The translations under genes were made by a program, and so were the position numbers. Under the pieces are notes generated by a model, which ran no database searches, was not told where the DNA came from, and worked only from the letters and a program-made list of their open reading frames with translations. DNA of 64,000 nt, taken from Spirodela intermedia (taxonomy: Eukaryota > Streptophyta > Magnoliopsida > Alismatales > Araceae). Below are positions 1 to 12,513 of this stretch, piece by piece (position 1 is the stretch's first letter; each line of letters starts with the position of its first letter). Location of the stretch: positions 6,975,878-7,039,877 of the forward strand of contig LR746264.1 in NCBI GenBank assembly GCA_902729315.2, given 5' to 3'.

Positions 1-57
1 ACCTCGTAAAAACAGAGAATGAAAATAACGTTGAATTTCATCAAATCGTCAGCAGAC

Positions 58-2294
58 CTGTCCAAGAAAATCCATGTCGTATACGGTGGTATTTTTTCTA
101 TAAAGGGAAGCTTGATAAGCGTGATAAGGCTCTTTCCATTTTTGCTGTTCCCAAACACAATTCCTGAGGATAGGATTTCTTCCTGAGAATTGACAATATC
201 TTTCTCCATGAAACCAGAGTCTGACCCATCAAACATACAAATTCCACTTCCGAAATTAAATGTGATCACGCTCTTGTCCTTGATCTGATCCATACTACAA
301 GGATCACTTTTCGATTTAGCCAGCCCATACAGGTGATAAGTCTGACCTTCCAAAGCTCTCCCATTTTTTTCAAGTCTTTCCTGTAAAAGCACCGTGAAAC
401 AAGTCAAACCAGATACTAAGGATTCAACACAATATTACAAACATAAACATATATTTAACAGTGTTTTCTTTTGGTTCCTTCAGTAAGAAAAATGTAAACA
501 CTATCAAAATGCGTTGTAGAATTCTAAAATTTCATCAGCGTGTAGATAAGTAATTGACAAGTAATTGTCTCCTGGCAAATTTTGAGGTGAAACGTATCCC
601 ATTCTTGACCAACGGCTTCAGAGTTTGGGTCACTAGCATTTCCTGCCAACAAACCGTAGTCTACAGGTACCATACAGAGGAGGAACATCACACTGGGTGC
701 CCAAACGACTCAGAATACATGAGATAGGTATATTAAAAATGCAAAAACTAATTCCTGTCGTAAATAAAAAACTCTTGGGTCAACTAAACCTGATTGCTCC
801 TGAATTCCCTCTTTGATAGACAAAAAACCTAAAGGGGTCATTTCTTCGTGTGTTGGATTGAAATCCCAAAGCTTATTTTGTGTTTCCCTCATTTCAAACA
901 TTTTTCAATCAGCTTATGTGAAATAACCTAGCACCTTGCAAAAAAAAAATTAGCACACGCAAGTTTTCTAGTAACAGTAGAAATAAGCAAGAGCCTGAAA
1001 CTGAAACTTTTTAGCTGTCAGCTAGGTCGGGTACTTGATTGTTCATCCTGGAATGGTCAACAATTTCTCATTCTTGGATTACGATTTATTTTTATCGTTC
1101 CATTTTAACTTAAAAATTCTACAAGTTATTATCAAAATCTGGGTGAAAGTTACATTTGAATAATATATCCGGCTGAAAGCTAAAACGAACCAGTTGGTTT
1201 GCAACGAGAAATGGTGCATGCAGCAAAAATTAGATTGAAACATTGTCTCTGAACTGCCTTCATCAAGAACATAATTTATCCACTTCCAAAAAAGAAAAAC
1301 AGCAACATAACTAATGCAGTGAGAGAGATAGAGAGAGAGATGTGATATAAATTTTCATTCCATGATTAAATATCAAGCTGGTTTATGTATTTTAAGAAAA
1401 TAGAGAACATTTACTTTGGCACGGGACATTCCTGTTAAAATTCTAAATTTCCTTGATAAATGAGAAAACGGATGATTCATTAAAATATTATTCAGATCAA
1501 AAGATGGAATTTCATGCTGGAAACAGGATCAACTAAGATCAAAACAATCTGGAGCTGGCACAACTTCCCTATTTTCCTCGTTTGTAACAACCAAAGTTTC
1601 AAGAATAAACTATAGAACTCTCTGCAAGTGCATAAGGGACTTGTGGATAAACAACACCAGGTTTTCCGACTCCGTGGCACTCTGTCAAACTTGGATGAGT
1701 CGGATGTATTTTTTAATATTTCTGATCCTCAGTAGACATTACCATTAGCTAAGTCATAGAGGAAGCAGAGAAACCTTCACTCACAATAAAAAACAATGCA
1801 AAATGGAAAGTACTTTCCATAATCAATGAGGAAAGCACCAAAGTAGAAATTCACTCGGCATAAAGTTACCAGGTGTCAATTAAACATATTTCTCCAACCT
1901 AAAGATGCCAGTAATGACTTCACAGCCTACCTCGATCCAACCAAATTATGTATGTCATCTTCTGCAGCTACCTCGTGCAGACAACAGTTCTAGGCACAAA
2001 ATATGATACAACGGCTCGGTAGGATGTTGGGATCATATTATGTCAACACATCAGATAACCCTCAGCTACAATGTCACAAATTGAATTCACCATCTAAGAA
2101 ACCCACACGGGTGAACATCCTTCTGCACGATTAACATGGAATTTGTCTAGAAACCAGAATCGACTAAATTATTCTATGCCTCGGGAACCGCTCACTTTGA
2201 TCGATGCGAATCTCGAAGCTTCGATCTGCTTCTTCAGCTCCGTCAGCTCAGATGCCGGGGCGTTAATCCCCTCCGACTGCCGGCCCTCCGACAT
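58..2294 (-). CDS. E(z)-type Polycomb histone methyltransferase, N-terminal exons (partial)
   Basis: This looks like the start of a plant Enhancer-of-zeste (CLF/SWN class) H3K27 methyltransferase, the catalytic subunit of PRC2 in the nucleus. Exon 1 is 2196-2294 (33 codons, ATG at 2294-2292, ending before GTGAGC). Exon 2 is 58-380, after acceptor TTTTACAG and ending in a split Arg codon before GTCTGC. The junction is phase 0. The family hallmark is near the exon 2 end: KLPFIEKIPPYTTWIFLDR, which in plant E(z) proteins precedes the NQRM..EDQSVVGRRR segment. The following exons, with the CXC and SET domains, lie left of the window. Residues before the hallmark are diverged from the CLF and SWN sequences I recall, so I do not choose between those clades. 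Intron 1 is 1,815 nt. A TATA box lies about 340 nt upstream of the ATG. Confidence 0.85.
381..2195 (-). other. Long first intron of the E(z)-type gene
   Basis: The stretch is AT-rich and lies between two phase-0 splice sites. Short open frames at 710-901 and 1492-1680 show no recognisable domain and are not needed for the exon 1 to exon 2 join. A short GA-rich run lies near 1320-1340. I see nothing else in it. Confidence 0.7.
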
Positions 2295-2629
2295 CTGCAA
2301 GAAGCACATAACATGCTATTTGACATTATACGCGACGGAAAAATAACCACGCCATCCACGAATTTCAATTTAATTCGCCCCCCACTAACTGCCCGAAAAA
2401 AATTCCAGAGAAACGGGGGCAACCAGACCGTCATTCGGAGAGAAGAATCGACAGATCCCTTCTTCTCAACGCAACAAAGAGAGACCTGGATCACGCCCGG
2501 ACAAGTCAGAGTCACCAGCCTTTTACCAGGAGCAACGGGGATTCCTTCCCCCGCCGTCTCTTCTCCCAACCTTCTACTTCCACCACCCCACGTCGATCGG
2601 AGCCGTCCGATCTTCCTCGAGATGGAAAG

Positions 2630-2636
2630 TTTTATA
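2630..2636 (-). promoter_or_regulatory. Candidate TATA box of the E(z)-type gene
   Basis: TATAAAA reads on the minus strand 336 nt upstream of the ATG. It implies a leader of about 300 nt. The rest of 2295-2910 holds no gene I can support. Confidence 0.45.
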
Positions 2637-2910
2637 CCGCGAACAGCACCTAACCTCGCCCGAACCGCTCCGTGATCCGGAAAACCCGACCGGCTCGTCC
2701 CTCCGCCTTAATCGACCGTCAAGTGAACCGGACCCTTTTCGGTCCATAAAAATGGGTCGCAAAAGAAACAACCGTCCCGGCCCATTAGCCAGCCTCCTCT
2801 CTCTCTCTCTCTCATGCAGAGACTCAACACTGAAAGCCGTTGTAGTGTAATAAAACCGAAGAACTCGACGAGGAAGAGGGCTGGAAAATCAGAGCTCTTC
2901 TCCGTTCCTC

Positions 2911-4516
2911 TCAGTCGATGGCGATGATGAGAAATCCGACGGAGATATACATGAGGAAGACTGGGTAGAGGGCCAGGGCCTTCCGCCTCGGCCCGACGGC
3001 GGCGCTGATGAACGGGTAGGCGGCCCAGGAGCTCCACACCAGCGTTATCGACACGACGACGAGCTTGATGATGGCGTTGTTCTTGAGCATGCAGATAACG
3101 GCGCCCGCGTCCAGAGGGAAAAGGCAGTAGCCGAGGAGACTGAGGCTCTGGAAGAAGATAATGTGCCCCCCCTGCGGGACCAGATCGTTCAGGTTCCCCA
3201 ATGGGGAAGAAATGATGATCGAAGCTCGAGGGGGTGGGAGCAGAGCGGCTTACCAGGAGTAGCACATTTAGGGTGAGAATCACGGCGCCGGCGGCGAGGA
3301 CCGCGAAGGCGACTGCAAACACTTCGGACTGGGAGGCCCAGGAAGATCGAGTGAGAAACGATGCGAGCAAATTCAGAAATTACATCACTAAATAACTGGA
3401 TTTCTAGCGGACATTCGGACGAATTAGGCGTCTCGGGATTCAATTCGGAGCGACGCAACAAGAAAGTGGAAGGAATTCTTCAGCATAGACATCCAAAATC
3501 GAAGGTCTAATTTTTTGTTTTTACTTTCTGTTTACTTCGAGTAATTGTTGCCTTCGGGGAATCAAACCATCCTTAGAATCTGTCGATTCTATGAACTTCG
3601 CTACTGAAAATGGGTCGCTGCGGTGCCAGGAGAAGATGATTCACCAGCTTGGTTGATCACATCAGGCTGTTCTTCGAAGGGGATAAGAAAAAGATGAGAG
3701 GAAAAAAAAATGGATAGAATGACCGAGCAGGCTGGAAGATTTCGCCACTTGCAGGGGGGAAAATGCGGGATCGGCATTGTTTCTAGAGGGGGCATTGAAT
3801 TCGATCATACTACGGTTGATAAATGTTTCCGGATTTCGTTCAGCTGTTTGAATGCTAAGGTTTCTTAGTTTGAAAAACTAAGCGCCAGATCAGGTGTGAT
3901 TCGAAGAGTCAGCAAGGGAGACGAGAACTGAACAGGAAGCAGCGGGAACAATCCAGAGAAAAACATCGCCATGTCTGCCTAAGATGATGGTTACAAAAAC
4001 CACAATGCGCGGTAGAGAAGGAAATCCGACCTTCTTCACGGACGCCGACCACGACAGAGTCAGCCCGAGGAAGATGATGAAGAAGAAGGGCCCCCAGAGG
4101 TCCCAGTCCCTCAGCGCCTTCCCGGGGTCCTCTCTGTTAGGGTTGGGGAAGACCACCAGCTTCAGGTTGCTGATGATCCTCGACAGGTCCCTCTTCACCG
4201 TGTCCCACACAGGCTCCGTCAACGTGTTGGGCGACGCTCCGAACCCCACGCCGCCGCCCACATTCTGCCGGTGAGCGGCGGACGCCGGTGGAGGAACCCC
4301 CGGAGGAACGAGAGGTGGCTTCTGGTACGCCTGCGGCGAGATCTCCGAGGCGACGAACGGCGAGGAGACCGGAATGGAGGCGCGCGGCGGGCTGAGAGGC
4401 CTCGTCGGGTGGACGGTGGCCGGCCCAGACTGGATGCTCGCATTGATCAGATTCTCGATCTCGTCGATGTCCGACTGTGAGGAAGCATGGAGGGGGATGG
4501 TGTCCCCGTAAGGCAT
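2911..4516 (-). CDS. YIP4: YIP4-type Yip1-domain Golgi/TGN membrane protein
   Basis: The product is a Yip1-domain protein of the plant YIP4a/b (YIPF6-like) group. These multi-pass proteins of the Golgi/TGN bind the ECHIDNA complex and act in secretion of wall material. Exons: 4031-4516, 3254-3328 and 2911-3171, all joined in phase 0, for 273 aa (I recall Arabidopsis YIP4 near 280). Exon 1 carries a soluble Ser/Pro-rich N-terminus and then the conserved block from [20 protein letters not shown], the first membrane segment. Exon 2 codes a second hydrophobic stretch. Exon 3 gives the remaining helices and ends VGFLIIAID. The start [10 protein letters not shown] is chosen over an in-frame Met 17 codons upstream because the family begins this way. 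The 3' end lies 617 nt from the E(z) start on the same strand. Confidence 0.93.
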
Positions 4517-4969
4517 CTCTCTCCCTCCGTCAGATCCGCCACAGGCGATCGCCGGAAAGACCTGCAACTATTCAGAAAGAGAGATGCAGGAGGATCCTTC
4601 TTGGGAGGAGGCCCTTTGTGGCAGTAACGGGATGATGGGGAAACGAGAACAAGGCATGTCATGTCGGTGCCGATGCCCTCTCACCAGCGGGCCCCCGGCT
4701 ACCGTTTAATGGGCCGGCCCATGTCATGAGGGCCTAATATTCTGCACGCGCTCCGCCAATTTATAAACCATAGTCATATAATATTAACATAATCTCTACC
4801 CGCATCAGAAATAAAAACAGGGAGCTGAAGTTTCCAAGTCATAAGATCTCCGGAACACTCGGAGCTCTGCAAGTCGACTACCCTATTGACGAACCAGCCA
4901 GGTTAGAGAGAAGATCCGCTGTCACGAAAGTCTTCTACTACAGCACATACCAAGGATGCAGCCCCACCC

Positions 4970-7900
4970 TTAGAAACGCGCCGCCTTCCAGAAGTTGTCG
5001 AACGGGCTCGCCGGCGGCAGATGCAGAGCCAAGCATGGCTCCGCGCGGGGGAACCCATCTTCATCGAGGTCCAGGCCGAGGCCCCTCCTCTGCGCAGGAG
5101 GGGGAAAGGGGAAGGCATCGCCGGCGTTACTCGCTGGGCAATGAAAGCCAACGGTGGGTAGAGAGAGAAAGCGGCGCGGTGGTACCTCTTTCCCGAGAGA
5201 CAGTTGACTGAAGCCGCCGAGGGCGGGGAGTGGCAGGTCAGACTCCAGCTCGTCGCTGCTGCCGAGCCAGTAAGAGAACTTCTTCCTGGTTCCGATGCCT
5301 AGGGCCTCGCACTGGCTGGCCATGGTCCCGTAGGGGAGAGGAGAGGTCGAGACGCAGGTCCCGGCGACCTGGCCGGCAACCTGGAGCGCCTGGTTAAGTC
5401 AGTTCATGTCAGTACAGGAGAGAGAGAATCGCCGGTGCAAAGGCCCAAGGTCTTAGTTTTATAGAGAGAGCAGGGAGGAAAAAGCAGTACCGACTCCAGA
5501 AGCTGCCCCACACTGATGACTTGGGGCAAGGATGGGAGGCCGTTTTTCTTGGGAAAGAAGTGCGGATGGTCAACGGCGGGCGACTCACTGGTGACCTCAC
5601 CACCGACAGACGAGGTCCGGGAACATTCCTGAGAAAAAACCAACGGAAGCTTCTATTATTGTCCAAGGTCAACGGCCGTAAGCTAGAGGGCAGTCGCCCC
5701 CGGTTTTAGTGCGTCCCGAACCTACCTCGTCGAAGGAGAGAGATTCTTCAGAGTGGGCGACCTCCGGAGTGCGGACCCAGTCGAAGACAGATTTCGGGCC
5801 GAAAAGTAGCTCATCGTCGGGGGTGAAGGTTTCAGACAGCAGTCTGTCCAAATCATCCGCGGCCAGCTGGCAAGGTAGACAAAAGTCAACTAGGATAATG
5901 TGGATTATTATTTAATGAAGGAATAAAGACAGACTGGATCTCATACATCGGTTAGTCTGCAGAGACCCCGAACCAAGATGGGCTGCAAAGATCCTCCACA
6001 TTCAGCCGCAGAGTTCCTCAGAAGAGAGAGAGAAGCAGCGGCAGCCTTCTTGTCTGCTTCCGAGTTGTACTCTCGAATGTCCGATGGCAGCTTCACATGG
6101 ATCTGGAACTCGTCACTGACAGACAGATACGGGTCGTCCTGAAAGAGAAGCAACCACAAAGGTATCAAGAATATGGTTGAGGCAAAGACACCGATATGAG
6201 ATCTAAATGTCACGTGAATATCCTATTAATAGCATATAGATCTAATAATATCATGGTTAGAAGAGCATAATTTTTTAAAGTAAAGTTGAGATGACGCAAA
6301 GAGACAGCTTACGTAAGCGAATTTCAGGGACTTAAGAGAGTCGGTCAACTCAGGAATGTGATAAATTTTTCCTGCAAATCCTAGCATGGCCGTTGACAAA
6401 CTGAAAATCGATCGTTGGTGTGCCGGAGAAGATGCTCCTGCTAAAACCCCATGACAGAAACATCACTCGTAGAAAATCATTAGAAAAAAATGGAAAATAT
6501 CCAAATCAGGTAATTTTATCACACCCACCATTAGAATCAAGGGAAAGATTTCTGAGAGATAAAAGGAGCTGGAAGAAGTTGGCGAGGATACTTTGATTTA
6601 AGCTCTGCAAATCAAAAATAAAAAGCAAAGACGAGTAATTAGGCTCCAGAAAGATAAATAGAAGCGTTCTAGGCACCCGGGATCTCAATGCCCCTGATAA
6701 AATAACATTACTAGCAAGAGTTCACCCAAGAGAAGGACGATCTTCAAGCAATAAATTATGAGAAAATATCTTCTAATTTCGGCCATAGACTAATAAAATA
6801 TTCATGAGTGCCAAAATGATTATACTATTTTCATGGAATATTGACCACTTAGACCAAAGACAACAACAGTATATGAAGTGATCAAAGTCAACTGATTACT
6901 TAAAGTGCTGGATAGAGTCGACTGACGTCATATTTATTTATCTTCTCTTAAGTAAAAAAAAATAGCAATTAATAACCCGAAGCGTGGATAGACCCAGACA
7001 ATATAAAGGGTGATATTAACAAGGAAACCATGCTAACATTCAGTTTCTTTAATAATCAATGCTTCAGGGTGACAAGCTTTCGAAAGCATTAATTTCTTAC
7101 TCATCCCCCAAGGGATAGCAGGCATCTCCTATCTCACCTTCAAACGAGAGGACAAAATTGTTAAGCTAAATGAATGGGCTATCGCTTCAAAGTTGTAGGG
7201 CAAATTATCTTGCTGATTTGCCTGCATCCAGAAAGCAGAGAGTAGCTGGCTTGTTTGATCCTCATTTAACATAGTAATACTTGTTTCCTGCACGAGTCCA
7301 TGAACAAGCAATAACATAGTCAGAAGCTAGTAAAACGTGCTGATGATGCCAAGAAAGATAGATAGAGAAAATAAAATCATATTATCATCAATAAAATCGG
7401 ATGCCATGCTGATGATCTTGAAGGAATAAGCATAAAATGTTTAGCATTCTGCTCACAGAAGTGAAAATGGTTGCATTTTGAGATGACGGGCACTTACTGG
7501 CTCTACAGGGCTGGAGGAACTGGGAGTCCTGTCGATAATAGAGCAACTGATTTTACAAAAATTCGGAGAGCTCTTTCGATTGAAACCATGCTTACGATCT
7601 TCATCAATTATTTCTTTTTCCTTGATACCATCGCGATCTTCACTTGGATGCTTATCGGCGTTCAGACATTCCTTTTCTCGGCGAAGTTTCTCCAGCAGAG
7701 CAGTGGCTGAAGCAAATGCCGAAGCAGTTTTTGACTGCCATTTCCTTGCCTCGTAGACGCCATTATGTTTTTGATGGCTGGGACTCCGAACAAGGAGAAT
7801 TGAAAATATCTGATGGGCTCCTACACGAGTCTCAGCATCTGGATGCATCATGACCTTCAGCAGTTGAAGCAAGAGAGCTTCCGGAAAGACCTGCTAATCA

Positions 7901-10093
7901 CCCGGGATTAGAACTAACCAAGATTGGAAAATTAAGGATCCAAAACGGTATGATTTTGGAGGAAATAAGGTGGGTAGCATTGAAAAATAGAAATCAGATC
8001 ATCCCACCATCTGCGAATTTGAGTGGACTGTTATAGAAATAATGTGCGCAAGTATGAGTAAAGATCCGATCGTCGCCCTAGAGACAATCGCAACAGGGGG
8101 GAGCTCCTCCAATGTTATGGCCATCATGTCAAACAGCGGGTGCGCATCATCAATCTGGTAAATGGAAAACCAGGTGTCCATAAGAGGCAAAAATGGATGA
8201 AAAATTAATTTTCTTGCTAACTAGCAGCTGGGAGAAATAAAAACGATGGTAGAAAAATAAGCAAGAGAAAAATATTGGTCGTACCCCTTTGACAATCTCT
8301 AGCAAGCAGTTTTGGATGGAACTCTGGAGCGAGGTATTCCAGCCAGATTCTTCAGGTCCAACTACGTCAACTGTCGCTTGAAGGCTCTTCCTCAGATGCC
8401 TACAGAGGTCGCTGATCACTCCAATTTCAGGAACGACATTTTGGGTTCTTAACTGCCGAATCAAGCCCGCAGAAATCTGAATTATATCAGATTTAACTTT
8501 CGGATCATGAACAACATTTTTGTGGTCCAAGTGCCGGATGACAGCAGCTATGAGTCCTAGCTCATTACCTGCCAGAAGTCCGAAGAAGCAGAAACCGAAG
8601 ATCAGCAGGTTCTCTAAAGAAACTATATATCAAAGAAGGTGGCAATGTGATAAGCATATGAATCACGCCGAGAAGCATACAACATGGTGAGCAAGAAGAG
8701 TACACAAGAGCAGCAGAAGTAGATAAACAGATCAGAAACTTAGAGGCAAGTCCACACATTATCAGCTTCTCTAAGATGCTCACACATTAAAGGGAAGCTC
8801 CTAAATCCACTACCGCTCGCGTCAAAGATTGTGATAATATTCTAGCATAGTGCAACACATATAATAATTGATTTGAGCTTGGGATTCACGGAAGATTGCA
8901 TGGTTTAAGTGACAGTCATGAAAAAGAAGAGAACCACAAAGATTCAGGGAACGGTTCAGGGAATGAAAAAAAGAAAGAAGGAAATATGTAACAGCGTTTT
9001 GATGACAAGTAGAACTGTCCTGTCTAAGATTGTAAATGCACCATTTATCAGGACCCTGCAGTGAAAGCAGTTAAACAGAACAAGAAACTAAAAATAAAAA
9101 TAAAAATAAAATAAAAGTAAGTAAGCTTAAGCACCTGAGCCCTTCACCCAGTAAGAAATGTCAGAGAGAACCAGCATTGACAGGCCCTGATCAGGAATCC
9201 AATGTTTCCTGGTATCGAAGTAGATAAGCATAGGTTCCAATATACGTCTCATTGTTGAACTTCCTTTAGCCATTTCAACAATTTTCTGGATACATATCTG
9301 TGCCCAAATCTCTGGCGTTTCAATCTCCTCCCTGAGACAAATGTAAATTAGTTATAAAAAAAAAGAAAAATAACTCAAAAACTCCAGAAATTGAATGTGT
9401 TTCCAGCACTAAAATTGTATTTAAACTTGGATTGATATCTTTAAAACTTCTTCTGGATTCTCACTTTTCGTGTTATCCACCCAAGCAAACTTTGGTGGAA
9501 AACAAAATGACGTAAAAATTACTTAATAAAATTACAACACAAACAACTACACTTCATTTCAGTACGTTCATCTTCTCATTAGAATTCTGCCAGCATAAGT
9601 TGTCCGATATAATTCACTGTGAGTAATATCATCATAAAAGGCAAACCTTGTCAGTAAAGAAGTATCTCTTATCTCAGGCCTTGGCCTGCCCAAGATGTTT
9701 GAGTTAATATCAGTTCCAAGCCCAGTGAGACCTCTTGCTTCACATCTAACAACTTCATTAACCCAATTATGGCGTGACTCCTGTCTTGCACCACCGTCTT
9801 CAGTGGATTGACTTGAGTCATAATTGTCTAAAGCAACAACCGCAATCTGCATTACAGCACCCATGTGGTGGAAAAACTCAAAATTCAGAAAAAATGGTTC
9901 CAGTATGCCCAACACTCACTTTTAAGTGATACCAAGCGTATAAGAACATATACCTCATCAAAACCAGAAAAAAAGTGAGAAAACTCTCGCATGAACCACA
10001 CCTGAAATAGAAAATAACAGTTAAATTTACTTCAACAATTTTTTTAATAAAATAAGGCCAATCTTTGATATGTGTGAGAATGCCCAACTTTTC

Positions 10094-10124
<31 letters not shown>

Positions 10125-12513
10125 GCATCATAAGATGTTAACTTATTGGGCCTCAAACAATGGAGATGGAGACTCAGAAAGAAACGAACCAACACCTATG
10201 GCCGACATACATGGGTATGCGCCCCATCGTACCATACATCATTGCCATGATCCTAACCAACAAGTAAGACAGGCCAAAACAACTAGGGAACATGTAAATT
10301 AACCTGAACTTCGGGCAACTCGTATATGATGAAGAAAGTATCAAAACAAGGAAACAAGAAATCAATAAATCAAGATAAGATGTTGGTGATTAACTAAATG
10401 CAAGATTTTCACTCATAGCATGAAGACAATATCCTATGATCCTCAAGGTAAACATTACCAATGGTGAATTCTATTGTTTGCAAAAAAAAAAAAAAAAAAA
10501 AAAAACGATCCCGCAGTTCATAAAAATGATTAGAAGAATGAAAATAACCATTGCTGAGAGGCACTGCAGGCTTGTAGCCCTCAAACGGCGTGCAGCATCC
10601 TCTTCACCTCCTTCTTTGGCAAGCATACATACTCTATGAACTAAATGCTCAATGTTGTGCGCGTACATGCCGTCCGCCTGTTCAAGAATTTCAGGTTCAG
10701 AAAAAATCATTGTATAAAAGAATAATATACGTTTAACCAAAGATCAGGATAGAAAAATTATTCGCGTAGAAAGCAGGCAAAAGAAGACAAACAAAAAAGT
10801 ACGAGAATCAACCACTAATAATGCCATAAACCTAAGTGCTAAAAACTGGTGAACTTTATTCACGTAGAAATCAGCCAAAGAAGATGAACAAACTCGTACA
10901 AAAACCAAAATCTGATAACGGCATAAATCTGATTCCCCGAAACCATTTCAACTGTGTCAAACCCACTGCTAACTCAGCAGCTGTCCATCTGCCGATGTAC
11001 CCAATTGCATGTAAACCCAGTTGGCAGGTAGATGTACAAAGAAAAGAAGAAACATTAACCTATTGGCTCAAAATAAGCACAGTAATGACCCAAGCTTATA
11101 TTCTGGCAAGAAGTAACTCACTTGACTGTAAATGAACGTTGTCAGAGTCTGGCATCCAAGGATGTGCACAGTTTCTGCTCGTTTGTTGTCCAAAAGCTCA
11201 ACAATCACGTTCAGTAGACTAACAGCAAAGTAAGCCCTGTTTGAACAAGTATTGAATTAAAAAATAAACAAAGGTGACAATGGTATGAGATGTAGTAATG
11301 AGATATACAGGTATCAGTTAAACCCACAACATATCACACACCTAAATACCGACAGATATCCATCCAGAGATCAAATTATGTCACACAATATCGGCCAATA
11401 ATTTTAAAAGGAAAAAAAGACTGCCACATCTACGCCACCCGATGGCATAGATAAAGACTGTGACCGGCACAAAGTGTTGTTCCCATAGCTCGCCCTTTAG
11501 ATATCTTTCATCTCCGAGGCATGCTGCCACCAAAAAGTAATGACAAAGCAGCCAGAAATAATAGCCCAGTGGCGAATGAATCGAAGACTAGTGACGTCGA
11601 GCAATGAAAAGAACAAAGACCGGACTTCCCAATTTCCCAGCACAAATCTGAAGCAACGATCTATGCTATCTAATTATAGCTTCTCTCTAAAATGGTCCTC
11701 CCACAACATCGAGTTTTTTAATTACTACAAAAAGGTGGTGACCAGTCTCTTTCATCCTGGAAAAGTCCTGAGTAGTGCTACCATTGCAGCTGCCTAAATA
11801 AAATGAGATAAGATGGAGGCAACAATAAGGCAACATGACTTACATCTGCTCTTTGCATATGCAGAGCAATTTACAGTAGGTTTCTGTGATGATGTTGATG
11901 AAGTTGATGTGCTCACACCGCAATTCTTTGTAGCTCCTTTGCTCAAGAAACTTTGCAATCTTCACAAAAAGTAATGACTTCCAGTGAGTCTTACTTTTCT
12001 TATTTTCTGGAGCGTCGGATAACTAAAGACCATAATAGTAAGAAGAGATTCATCAAAGAAGTTTCACCTTTGGTAGGCGTAGCGGATTCCGAGCAGCATA
12101 TTCGCAGAGCTTGAGGATCTTCCGATCATTTGGGGGACCATCCTAAATAGATGAACCAGGAAAGCAAATAAGAGCGTGGCCGGAAAATGCCAGTCCGAAA
12201 ACACAGGATGCACTGGATCACTGCATCTTTTCCTAGAAAACTGGAATGAACTTGTTCATTACCCGTGCCGTCCGGATCGACTGTACTGATTGATGCAAGG
12301 TGCTATGAGAGTACGGAGAAAAGTTTGAGCACATTAGAGGGAAAGGGAAAAGGGGATCTCTGTGCTGGAGCTACTCACGAGGTTCTTGGGGAAGATCTGA
12401 GCGAGGAGCTTCTTGTACCGCTTCACGGGCTGCCGGGAGCTCGGCCTTAGCGCTGGGCAGCAGACGCACATGTTCCCGCATGCGGGGAGAACCCTCCTTG
12501 AGATGAAGCCCAT
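4970..12513 (-). CDS. EFR3: EFR3-like ARM-repeat plasma-membrane scaffold (SRL2 / EFOP family)
   Basis: The product is a plant EFR3-type protein, the family of rice SEMI-ROLLED LEAF 2 and Arabidopsis EFOPs, which anchors the PI4K-alpha1 complex at the plasma membrane. Nineteen exons fit: 12379-12513, 12068-12142, 11844-11959, 11122-11236, 10549-10677, 9954-10001, 9647-9846, 9135-9331, 8285-8568, 8008-8154, 7498-7890, 7138-7287, 6529-6604, 6313-6437, 5947-6138, 5726-5866, 5491-5628, 5186-5389 and 4970-5089. All phases close, giving 994 aa, close to the length I recall for SRL2. The N-terminus MGFISRRVLPACGNMCVCC has the clustered cysteines, followed by a basic patch (QPVKRYKKLL), that EFR3 proteins use for palmitoylation and lipid binding. 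The body is helical repeats with no catalytic motif. The C-terminus ends PPASPFDNFWKAARF, the family signature. The last acceptor was placed after CCTCCTGCGCAG because only that phase reaches this ending. Confidence 0.92.
10097..10124. repeat. (TA)n microsatellite in an EFR3 intron
   Basis: A perfect 28-nt TA run lies in the intron between the exons at 10549-10677 and 9954-10001. A 24-nt poly-A run (10482-10505) lies in the same intron. Confidence 0.95.

Noticed and set aside
710-1680. Possible extra exons of the E(z)-type gene at 710-901 and 1492-1680
   Set aside because: Exon 1 joins exon 2 directly in phase 0 with good splice sites and continuous family-like text; the frames lack resemblance.
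2708-3370. Minus-strand frame of 220 codons
   Set aside because: Only 3254-3328 is a real exon (YIP4 exon 2); the rest reads intron and a shifted exon 3.
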